From contig NZ_FNVT01000007.1 of the NCBI RefSeq assembly GCF_900108335.1, positions 1 to 64,000 on the forward strand: a stretch of 64,000 nt of DNA. The letters are read 5' to 3'. Origin of the DNA: Nonomuraea solani (lineage in GTDB: Bacteria > Actinomycetota > Actinomycetes > Streptosporangiales > Streptosporangiaceae). Below the pieces are notes generated by a model. That model saw nothing but the letters and a program-made list of their open reading frames with translations. It was not told the DNA's origin and did no database searches. How positions within the stretch are numbered: the stretch's first letter is position 1; each line of letters begins with the position of its first letter. A program made the translations under genes and the position numbers. This document shows positions 57,760 to 64,000 of this stretch, piece after piece.

Positions 57760-59094
57760 TCAGGGGATGCGGCGTACGGTGCCGGTGACCTTGCCGTCCG
57801 CCAGCTCGGCGGAGAGCTTGAACGACCGGGACTTCACCTCGGCGGAGAACCAGCGCACGCCGCCCGGCACACTCTCCGGGCCGAGCGCAAGCTCCTCCGA
57901 GGTTCCGTCCTGGTAGGCGATGCGCACCTTCACCACCCCGGCCGCCGCGAAGCCGACGAGAACGTTGTCACTCGGCAGCCCGAGGTCCGTCACCTCACGC
58001 ATGATCACCATCGGTCCCCGGTTGTACGCCGCCTTCCACTCGCCGAAGGTCGAGCCGCCACCGTCGATGGCCTCGTCCCGGCGGGAGAGCAGGCGGAACG
58101 CGTGCGTGAGGCTCTCGCCCCGCATCCCCGCGGCCACGGCCCAGGCCCGCTCGCCGAGCCTGCCGGACGTGACCACCCGCAACGGCCGGCCATCACCGTC
58201 GTCGGGCGGGAACAGCAGGTCAGGCGGATAGTTCAGGATGGAGTCCCGCGCCCGCTCGACGGCCTCGGGACCGGCCGGGCTCAGACCCTCGACGAACGCG
58301 TCCACCGCGTCGTCGGCCAGCCCCAGCGAGGACACCTTGACGATCATCCCGTTCTCCCGCCAGAGCCGGACCTTGGGCATCATGAGGCTCAGGTCCTCGT
58401 GCACCCAGTCCATGCTGAGCGAGCCGTTGATCAGCAGGTCGCCGCCCGACAGGCCGGTGGTGCCGCGCATCTCCCGGCGCTCCCCGCTGACCGTGGTCCC
58501 GGCGAGCACCTCCATATCGGCGTCGCCGGGCAACTGGCTGACGACGATCCTGGCGCGCTTCTGCCGGTTCGTCCAGACGCGCTCGGTCCCCCCGAGCTCC
58601 GCGCGCCACCCACCGACCGGCAGCGAACCGTTCTTGACGAGGCTCAGCCCGTCCGGCAGGCGTCCGTCGTCGATCCGGGGCCGCCGCCGATCCTCGACCA
58701 CCCCGTTGGCCGCCGCGGTCAGCTCGGCGTCCGACAGCCCGTGGCCCAGCACCGCGAACGACTCGAAGTCCTGGCTGGTCTTGTCCGGCCAGGTGATCCA
58801 GCGGTGCCGTCCCGAGCCGCCCATGGTCGCCTCGTGCCTGTCCAGCTTGACCGGCTTGCCGCCGTACGGCGGATCCCAGTCCTCCGAGTCCGTCACCAGC
58901 ACGGCCAGCGTCCTGTCACCGTCCGCATAGGCCGTGACCGGGTCTCCTTCGGCTTTCGATGGCATCATCTCCTCCAGATGAAGACCTCCTGGCCGCTCCG
59001 GTAAGAGCGGAGCCGCCGAGACCGCCACGTCCTGACCACACCCGGCGCCCAGGGCGATGAGGACGGCCGCCAGGAACACGCGAAAGGCTCTCAT
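57760..59094 (-). CDS. Hypothetical lipoprotein
   Basis: A 444-residue protein with a signal and lipobox LGAGC (C19). The mature part is beta-rich with repeated Gly/Asp segments and no recognised domain. The chosen ATG gives the lipobox at normal distance; the open frame 25 codons upstream lacks this. It is upstream of nothing obvious and tandem with the MDMPI-like gene. Function unknown. Confidence 0.75.
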   Translation of the reverse strand: MRAFRVFLAAVLIALGAGCGQDVAVSAAPLLPERPGGLHLEEMMPSKAEGDPVTAYADGDRTLAVLVTDSEDWDPPYGGKPVKLDRHEATMGGSGRHRWITWPDKTSQDFESFAVLGHGLSDAELTAAANGVVEDRRRPRIDDGRLPDGLSLVKNGSLPVGGWRAELGGTERVWTNRQKRARIVVSQLPGDADMEVLAGTTVSGERREMRGTTGLSGGDLLINGSLSMDWVHEDLSLMMPKVRLWRENGMIVKVSSLGLADDAVDAFVEGLSPAGPEAVERARDSILNYPPDLLFPPDDGDGRPLRVVTSGRLGERAWAVAAGMRGESLTHAFRLLSRRDEAIDGGGSTFGEWKAAYNRGPMVIMREVTDLGLPSDNVLVGFAAAGVVKVRIAYQDGTSEELALGPESVPGGVRWFSAEVKSRSFKLSAELADGKVTGTVRRIP

Positions 59095-59175
59095 TCCGGC
59101 TTTGACGCGAATTCCGGCGCCCGAGTTCCCGTTGGGCGCGACCTGCCGGCCGTCGCACCGGCAGGTCACGAAGCG

Positions 59176-59991
59176 CTAGATCCGGAAGAAGAGATTCAGG
59201 TACCGGTCGGCGATCGCCAGATCACCCCGGACCGTCCCCGAGTTGCTGCGCCCGAACGTCGTGAGCACCATGCTCCCGGCGTCGAACTCGATGACCGCCG
59301 GCAGCCCGTCCAGGTTCGCCTGCCGGTACGTCATCCCCTCAGCCCCGACCGAGACCCGGAAGTCGCCGCCGTTGACGCCGCCCACCCGGATCCCGACGTC
59401 GAACGGCGTCAGGTCCGCCCCCTGTTTGATCGTCGACTGCCACAGCACGAACATGAACGGCACGAGCAGGTCGGCCGACTCCCCCGGCAGGCCGTGCGCG
59501 CGGCCGGTGCCTTGGCGGACGTCCCACGAGTGGACCGCGTAGTCCATCAGTTGCCCGGCCGCGTAGAAGTAGGCCGGGAGCGGGCCCATGTAGAAGTGCG
59601 GGACGGTCAGCCCGCTCCACTCGTCCTCGCCGAGGTCGCGCAGGATCGCCTGCATCCGCTCGAAGTCGGTCTTGAGCCGGTCGAGCAGCTCCTTCTGCGG
59701 GACCCCGCGCAGCGCCATGGCCTGGTCGTTGACGCGGGCGCCCATCCCGGGCAGTCCGTACGCCGTACCGAGCTCCCCGCCACCCCGGGCGGCCTCGAAG
59801 GCGGCGAAGTAGCCTTCCGTCGTGTCGACGATGTGCGCGACCACGTCGCGCGTCGTCCAGCCCGTGCAGGCGGTCGGAGCCTCCCACGCCTCCTCGGGCT
59901 CGGCCAGCGCGAACAGCCGCTCGGCCTCGTCCCTGACGACTCGCAGGATGGTGTCCTTCCCGGCGTACGAGGTGGCATCCCATTCGTTCAT
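59176..59991 (-). CDS. Maleylpyruvate isomerase family mycothiol-dependent enzyme (MDMPI/DinB-like)
   Basis: A 271-residue DinB-fold protein of the MDMPI class, EEAWEAPTACTGWTTRDVVAHIVD with metal His H53 and MDYAVHSWDVRQ with H154 and nearby D157. The N-terminal four-helix domain binds a divalent metal; the family is linked to mycothiol in actinobacteria. ATG 59991 is chosen since AGGAGG lies eight bases upstream. Specific reaction unknown. Confidence 0.87.
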   Translation of the reverse strand: MNEWDATSYAGKDTILRVVRDEAERLFALAEPEEAWEAPTACTGWTTRDVVAHIVDTTEGYFAAFEAARGGGELGTAYGLPGMGARVNDQAMALRGVPQKELLDRLKTDFERMQAILRDLGEDEWSGLTVPHFYMGPLPAYFYAAGQLMDYAVHSWDVRQGTGRAHGLPGESADLLVPFMFVLWQSTIKQGADLTPFDVGIRVGGVNGGDFRVSVGAEGMTYRQANLDGLPAVIEFDAGSMVLTTFGRSNSGTVRGDLAIADRYLNLFFRI

Positions 59992-60058
59992 GCCGTTCAC
60001 CTCCTATGGCGAACGACAGACCTCAACGGTTTAACTGTCAATATTCCCACCGGAGAGA

Positions 60059-60113
60059 ATCCCCTGGGGCGGGCCGGTAGCCGGGCGGGCAGGCCGGGCA
60101 GACCCCAGGGGAT
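60059..60113. terminator. Long-loop inverted repeat after the xylanase gene
   Basis: ATCCCCTGGGG (60059-60069) and CCCCAGGGGAT (60103-60113) are perfect 11-bp arms around a 33-nt GC-rich loop with CCGGGCGGGC-type repeats. It follows the xylanase stop on the minus strand. Confidence 0.65.
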
Positions 60114-60129
60114 CCCCGTTCAGGGCTGG

Positions 60130-61788
60130 TCAGGCACAGGTGTATCCGGAGACGGTCTGCGTGTTACCGCTCGGCCGGCTGACCTGGAAGCCGAAGGTGG
60201 TGCCGCCGTTGGGCGCCAGGTTGCCGTTGTGGCCGGCGTTCCTGGCCGTCACGGTCTGGCCGCTGACGGTCAGGGCGGCGTTCCAGGAGCCGGCCAGGGT
60301 CTGACCGGCGGGCAGGGTGAAGGTGACGGTCCAGCCGGTGATGGCGGCGGTGCCGGTGTTGGTGACGGTGACGGGCTGGACGACGTAGCCGTTGTTCCAC
60401 TGGTTCTGTACGGTGCCCACCGCGGTGCAGCCACCGCCGCCCGGCCCGCTCGTGGTCGTGAACGTGGCCAGCGCCGAGTTGCCGGACAGGTTGCCGGCTC
60501 CGTCGCGCGCCCGCACGTACACCTGGTATTGGGTGCTCGGGCTCAGCCCGGTCAGCGTGATCGAGTTGGTCGTGCTCTGCCCGAGCTGGGTGTCGGTGGT
60601 GCCCTGCTCGCGGTAGACGTTGTAGCCCGCCAGGCCGCTGCCGCCGCTGTCGGTCGAGGCGGTCCAGGTCAGCGCGGCGGAGTTGGAGGTGACGCCGCTC
60701 GACGCCGGTGTGCCGGGCGTGGTCGGCGGCGTGGTGTCGGTGGTCGAGCCGCCGGCCAGGGCGTCGTGGACGGCCGTGTACGACGGTTTCTGCTGGTAGC
60801 TCTCGTTGTAGATCAGCGCGGCGCCCTGACCGGAGAAGGTGTCGGGCACCCACGAGTATTTGTCGGTGAAGCCCCAGATCGTCACCCCGGCGCAGGCCGA
60901 GACCGCCAGGCAGGCGTTCACGACGTTGCGGTAGTAGGTGGCCTGGGTGGCGTCCTTCGTGGCGTCCCTGGGCATCTGCATCCGCACGTCCAGCTCGGTG
61001 ATCCGGACCTGGACGCCGAGCGCGGCGAAGCGCTGCAGGTTCTGCTGGAGGTCGCTCGGGAAGCCGTACTGGATCGCGAGGTGTCCCTGGAAGCCCACGC
61101 AGTCGACGGGCACGCCCTGCTGGCGCAGCGACGAGACCAGGTTGTACATCGCGGTGCTCTTGGCGTTGATCCCCTCGACGTTGTAGTCGTTGATGCACAG
61201 CCGCGCGTTGGAGTCGGCGGCGCGGGCCGCGCGGAAGGCGTCGGCGATGTAGCTCTGGCCCAGCGTGTTGTACCAGAACGAGGTCCGCATGTTGCCGTTG
61301 TCGTCGAAGACCTCGTTGACCACGTCCCAGGAGACGACGGCCGCGTTGCTGGCGTAGCGGCCGACGACCTGGCTGATGTGGTTCTGCATGGCCGAGCGCA
61401 TCGCGGTGGCGCCGAGGCCCTGCACCCAGCCGGGCGTCTGGCTGTGCCACACGAGGGTGTGGCCGTGGACCTGCTGGTTGTTCTGGGTGGCGAAGTTGAC
61501 GATGGCGTCGGCGCCGGAGAAGTTGAACTGGTTCTGGCTGGGCTCGGTGGCGTCCCACTTCATCGCGTTCTCGGCGGTGATCTGGTTGAACTCCGTGGCC
61601 GCGATATTGCGGTAGGAGGTCTCGTTGGCCAGCGGGCTGGTGGCGAGGGCCGCCCCGATGAACTTGCCCCGCGCCTCGGCGTGCGTACGCAGGGGGCCGG
61701 ACGCTTCGGCCGCGGTGGCGGGCAGGAGGAAGGCTGCGAGCATCCCCACCAGGGTGAGGATTCTGACAAGCGACGAATGCACGGACAT
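60130..61788 (-). CDS. Secreted endo-1,4-beta-xylanase, GH10-FN3-CBM2
   Basis: A 552-residue modular enzyme: signal peptide (cleavage near ATAAEAS), GH10 barrel (about 35-345) with acid/base E159 in WDVVNEVFDD and nucleophile E265 in ITELDVRM, a fibronectin type III domain (about 355-445) and a C-terminal family 2 cellulose/xylan-binding module with the usual terminal Cys pair (CTAVGTVQNQWNNGYV to GYTCA). It cuts xylan chains outside the cell. A -35/-10 pair and two palindromes upstream suggest substrate-dependent control. Confidence 0.97.
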   Translation of the reverse strand: MSVHSSLVRILTLVGMLAAFLLPATAAEASGPLRTHAEARGKFIGAALATSPLANETSYRNIAATEFNQITAENAMKWDATEPSQNQFNFSGADAIVNFATQNNQQVHGHTLVWHSQTPGWVQGLGATAMRSAMQNHISQVVGRYASNAAVVSWDVVNEVFDDNGNMRTSFWYNTLGQSYIADAFRAARAADSNARLCINDYNVEGINAKSTAMYNLVSSLRQQGVPVDCVGFQGHLAIQYGFPSDLQQNLQRFAALGVQVRITELDVRMQMPRDATKDATQATYYRNVVNACLAVSACAGVTIWGFTDKYSWVPDTFSGQGAALIYNESYQQKPSYTAVHDALAGGSTTDTTPPTTPGTPASSGVTSNSAALTWTASTDSGGSGLAGYNVYREQGTTDTQLGQSTTNSITLTGLSPSTQYQVYVRARDGAGNLSGNSALATFTTTSGPGGGGCTAVGTVQNQWNNGYVVQPVTVTNTGTAAITGWTVTFTLPAGQTLAGSWNAALTVSGQTVTARNAGHNGNLAPNGGTTFGFQVSRPSGNTQTVSGYTCA

Positions 61789-61814
61789 CTACCTCCGGAG
61801 GCAGGCACTCGGTT

Positions 61815-61828
61815 CCGAAAGTTTTCGG
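61815..61828. promoter_or_regulatory. Palindromic box near xylanase start
   Basis: CCGAAAGTTTTCGG has 6-bp arms around GT. It sits in the 5' leader, downstream of the predicted start site, and resembles GAAA-TTTC-type operators reported for actinomycete xylanase and other hemicellulase genes. Confidence 0.6.
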
Positions 61829-61850
61829 CCCGGACAGGACCGCATCGCCG

Positions 61851-61879
61851 ACGGTATTGACATGCCCGTGCATGGTCAA
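61851..61879 (-). promoter_or_regulatory. Xylanase gene promoter
   Basis: On the minus strand, TTGACC (61874-61879), 17-bp spacer, TACCGT (61851-61856): a good housekeeping promoter giving a leader of about 55 nt. Confidence 0.65.
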
Positions 61880-61939
61880 TGGCAGGCAAACCCCGCCGCC
61901 AAAGCAGCAGTTGACGCGCTGAAACTATCGGCAGATATA

Positions 61940-61950
61940 TGAAACTTTCA
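61940..61950. promoter_or_regulatory. Second GAAA-TTTC palindrome upstream of xylanase promoter
   Basis: TGAAACTTTCA is a perfect palindrome around one C, about 60 bp upstream of the -35. Confidence 0.5.
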
Positions 61951-62037
61951 CGGAGGTTTCCCCGCAGGCGACCCCTGGGAACATCAACGGCAGAGGGGGC
62001 AATATGGCCATTTTTCCTGGTCTAGCGCGACGTACCT

Positions 62038-62049
62038 ACCGGTCGGTAC
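62038..62049. promoter_or_regulatory. TetR-like palindrome upstream of the acyl-CoA synthetase
   Basis: TACCGGTCGGTA has perfect TACCG/CGGTA arms around GT. Similar boxes are bound by TetR-type regulators of lipid genes in actinobacteria; no such regulator is in the window. Confidence 0.45.
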
Positions 62050-62092
62050 TGTGAATTATCCGGAATAATCGTCCACTGCGGGAGTTCTGCGC

Positions 62093-63757
62093 ATGTCTCT
62101 TTCGCACGCCCAGGTCCAGGCCCAGCTCACCGGTCCAGGCCAGCTGTTCGAGATCGAGGAGATCGGCGACAGCGGCGTACGCACGTGGAAGCACGCACCG
62201 GCCCACTTCCGCGCCCTGCTGGAGATGAGCCGGTTCCACGGCGACAAGGTCTTCCTGGCGTACGAGGACGAGCACCTCACCTTCGAGGAGCATTTCCGCC
62301 GCGCCGCCACCCTCTCCGCCCGCCTGGTCGAGGAGTACGGCGTGACCAAGGGCGACCGGGTGGCCGTGGCCATGCGCAACTATCCGGAATGGGCTATCTC
62401 GTTCTCGGCCGTGCTGGCGGCGGGGGCCATCGCCGTACCGCTGAACGCCTGGTGGACGGAGGCCGAGCTGACCTATGGCGTGCACGACTCCGGCGCCAAG
62501 GTGCTGATCGCCGACGGCGAGCGCGCGGTCAGGCTGGCCTCAACGGGCGTGCCGATGATCGTCACCAGGGGCGAGGCCCCGGCGGGCGCGCGGGCGTTCG
62601 ACGAGGTGCTGGGTGAGGTGGTCGCCGACGTGAAACTTCCGGACGTCGAGCTGTCCCCCGAGGACCCGGCCACGATCTTCTACACCTCCGGCACGACCGG
62701 AAACCCCAAGGGCGCGCTGGGCAGCCACCGCAACCTGGGCCAGTCCCCCATGACGGTCGCGTACGGTCTCATGCGCGCCACCGCCCTGGCCGGCAAGGAC
62801 GTCGCGGCGGCGGCCGGAGTGCGCCGGGTCACGCTGCTGACCGTCCCCCTCTTCCACGTCACCGGCTGCTTCTCCGCCCTGACCACCACGATGTTCAGCG
62901 GCGGCGGCCTGGTGCTCATGTACAAGTGGGACCCCGAGCAGGCCCTGCGCCTCATCGAGCGCGAGCGGGTCACCGCGATGATCGGCGTGCCGACCAACGC
63001 CTGGCAGCTCATGTCCCACCCCGACTTCGGCAAGTACGACCTGTCGTCGCTGACCACCCTCGGCTACGGCGGCGCCCCCGCCCCGCCCAAGCTGCTGGAG
63101 CGCATCACCCAGAACCTGCCCGACCGCGCCCCCTCCAACGGCTACGGCATGACCGAGACGACCGCCCTGGCCATCGGCAACGGCGGCGCCGACTACCAGG
63201 CCAGGCCCGACAGCATCGGCCTGCCCGCGGCCGTGGTGGACGTGCGCGTGGTGGACCCGTCGGGCGCCGAGCTGCCGCCGGGCGAGGTCGGCGAGCTCTG
63301 CGTACGCGGCCCGAACGTCATCCTGGGCTACTGGAACAAGCCGGAGGCGACCGCGCAGACGTTCGTCGGCGGCTGGCTGCACACCGGCGACCTGGCCAAG
63401 ATCGACGACGAGGGCTTCGTCTACATCGTGGACCGGGCCAAGGACATGCTGATCAGGGGCGGCGAGAACGTCTACTGCGCCGAGGTGGAGGCGGCCCTGT
63501 TCGAGCATCCGGCGGTGGACGACACGGCGGTGATCGGCGTACCGGACGACGAGCTGGGCGAGGAGGTCGGGGCGGTCGTGCGCCTGGCCCCCGGCCGGAC
63601 GGTCACCGCCGAGGAGCTGCAGGCGTTCCTGGCGAACCGGATCGCCAAGTTCAAGATCCCGGTGCACGTGTGGTTCCGCGAGGGCGAGCTTCCCCGCAAC
63701 CCCGGCGGCAAGATCCTCAAGACCCACCTGCGCAGGGAGATCCTGGGCAGCGCCTGA
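62093..63757 (+). CDS. Acyl-CoA synthetase (AMP-dependent)
   Basis: A 554-residue ANL-superfamily enzyme that activates a carboxylic acid with ATP and CoA. YTSGTTGNPKG (about 197-207) is the phosphate loop, GYGMTETT the adenine/acid site, GWLHTGDLAKIDDEG the hinge-region motif, and the C-terminal catalytic Lys is in NPGGKILKTHLR. Likely acts on medium/long-chain fatty acids or a related acid; specificity cannot be read from sequence. GGGAG precedes the ATG by eight bases. Confidence 0.93.
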   Translation: MSLSHAQVQAQLTGPGQLFEIEEIGDSGVRTWKHAPAHFRALLEMSRFHGDKVFLAYEDEHLTFEEHFRRAATLSARLVEEYGVTKGDRVAVAMRNYPEWAISFSAVLAAGAIAVPLNAWWTEAELTYGVHDSGAKVLIADGERAVRLASTGVPMIVTRGEAPAGARAFDEVLGEVVADVKLPDVELSPEDPATIFYTSGTTGNPKGALGSHRNLGQSPMTVAYGLMRATALAGKDVAAAAGVRRVTLLTVPLFHVTGCFSALTTTMFSGGGLVLMYKWDPEQALRLIERERVTAMIGVPTNAWQLMSHPDFGKYDLSSLTTLGYGGAPAPPKLLERITQNLPDRAPSNGYGMTETTALAIGNGGADYQARPDSIGLPAAVVDVRVVDPSGAELPPGEVGELCVRGPNVILGYWNKPEATAQTFVGGWLHTGDLAKIDDEGFVYIVDRAKDMLIRGGENVYCAEVEAALFEHPAVDDTAVIGVPDDELGEEVGAVVRLAPGRTVTAEELQAFLANRIAKFKIPVHVWFREGELPRNPGGKILKTHLRREILGSA

Positions 63758-63768
63758 TCATCGTCCGC

Positions 63769-63774
63769 TAGAGT
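63769..63774 (+). promoter_or_regulatory. TAGAGT -10 box of the last gene
   Basis: TAGAGT lies about 30 bp before GTG 63804 and 12 bp after the acyl-CoA synthetase stop, consistent with a promoter with a short leader and a GGGAG ribosome-binding site. Confidence 0.4.
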
Positions 63775-63803
63775 TGGCGCTCCAACCCCCCGGGAGTGCC
63801 CTC

Positions 63804-64000
63804 GTGCGTCGCCATCGGTCAGGCAGGATCGCCGCGTTCGCCGCGGCGGGCTATGGGCTCGTGGCCATCGCCGCCGGCGTGGCCACGCCGGCCACCGGCA
63901 GGCTCGACCACGCCTGGTGGCTGGTCGTGCACGACTCCCCGCTCATGGACTTCACCGTCAGGTGGTGGCTCGTGCTGCTCCTGGCGCCGGTCGCGGCCGT
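63804..64000 (+). CDS. Membrane protein, N-terminal part (cut by window end), possibly PAP2 phosphatase
   Basis: From GTG with GGGAG seven bases upstream the frame is open to the window edge for about 65 codons: a basic start (RRHRSGRI), a membrane helix (AAFAAAGYGLVAIAAGVA), then LDHAWWLVVHDSPLMDFTVRWWLVLLL. The layout and the HDSPLMD-type loop recall PAP2-family phosphatases, but the catalytic part lies outside, so the assignment is tentative. Confidence 0.7.
   Translation, partial: MRRHRSGRIAAFAAAGYGLVAIAAGVATPATGRLDHAWWLVVHDSPLMDFTVRWWLVLLLAPVAA

Larger units (their letters stand above)
61789..62092. other. Intergenic control region between xylanase and acyl-CoA synthetase genes
   Basis: This 304-bp AT-richer gap between divergent genes has no coding frame. 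It holds the xylanase promoter (61851-61879), two palindromic boxes (61815-61828 and 61940-61950) and a TACCG-GT-CGGTA palindrome near the acyl-CoA synthetase. Confidence 0.7.

Overview
The window is high-GC actinobacterial chromosome. The 16S rRNA start, the argCJBDFRGH order, the mycothiol-type DinB/MDMPI enzyme, the many TANNNT (-10) boxes placed 6-8 nt before start codons (leaderless mRNAs), and the run of sugar-uptake and secreted hydrolase genes all fit a soil actinomycete. A Streptosporangiaceae (Nonomuraea-like) host is my inference, not a search result. No tRNA, CRISPR array, insertion sequence or prophage block was recognised.

Layout. Positions 1-470 hold the 5' end of a 16S rRNA gene on the minus strand, with its leader and two promoters. 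Positions 480-1700 are gene-free and filled with four blocks of degenerate tandem repeats. Positions 1.7-8 kb hold housekeeping and orphan genes: a MarR regulator divergent from a PPOX/F420-type flavoprotein, a possible RNase H-fold protein, a HAD hydrolase divergent from a GT-C glycosyltransferase, tyrS, a PH-domain membrane protein and a 3-methyladenine glycosylase. Positions 8-16.5 kb are the complete arginine operon argC-J-B-D-F-R-G-H, tightly coupled by ATGA/TGATG overlaps. An ARG-box palindrome lies before argC, and an in-frame palindromic insertion lies inside argJ.

Positions 17.2-26.7 kb form an L-rhamnose catabolic region: mutarotase, isomerase, bifunctional aldolase/dehydrogenase, rhamnulokinase, a GH42 beta-galactosidase and a Gfo/Idh/MocA oxidoreductase. 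A LacI-family regulator sits there too, and five near-identical ACGTTTTAA-type operator sites tie the genes together. Positions 26.7-31.3 kb are a formate dehydrogenase operon whose catalytic subunit has lost an internal segment and is frameshifted. The Fe-S and NrfD-type subunits are intact, and a small membrane ORF is translationally coupled at the end. Positions 31.3-35.1 kb hold a DUF4916/Nudix-like protein, a peptidoglycan amidase, a Tat-exported sulfatase and a sulfotransferase.

Positions 35.2-43.4 kb look like a muropeptide/MurNAc recycling locus: an RpiR/MurR-type regulator, then a seven-gene chain (SBP, two Dpp-type permeases, a truncated MurQ-like remnant, AnmK, an AmiE-like serine hydrolase, a fused DppDF ATPase) in which every junction is a 4-base ATGA/GTGA overlap, closed by a perfect 18-bp-arm hairpin. 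Positions 43.5-49.2 kb carry a standalone sensor-domain membrane protein, a large secreted protein with a peptidase-like pro-region and PA domain but no visible catalytic domain, an alpha/beta hydrolase and a cytochrome P450.

Positions 49.3-56.6 kb are a mannoside region: GH38 alpha-mannosidase, ROK repressor, and a MalEFG-type ABC importer with a ROK-type palindrome between the -35 and -10 of its promoter. The last 7 kb hold a small secreted cysteine protein, a VOC protein, a lipoprotein, an MDMPI enzyme, a secreted GH10-FN3-CBM2 xylanase with palindromic operator candidates, an acyl-CoA synthetase and the start of a membrane protein cut by the window edge.
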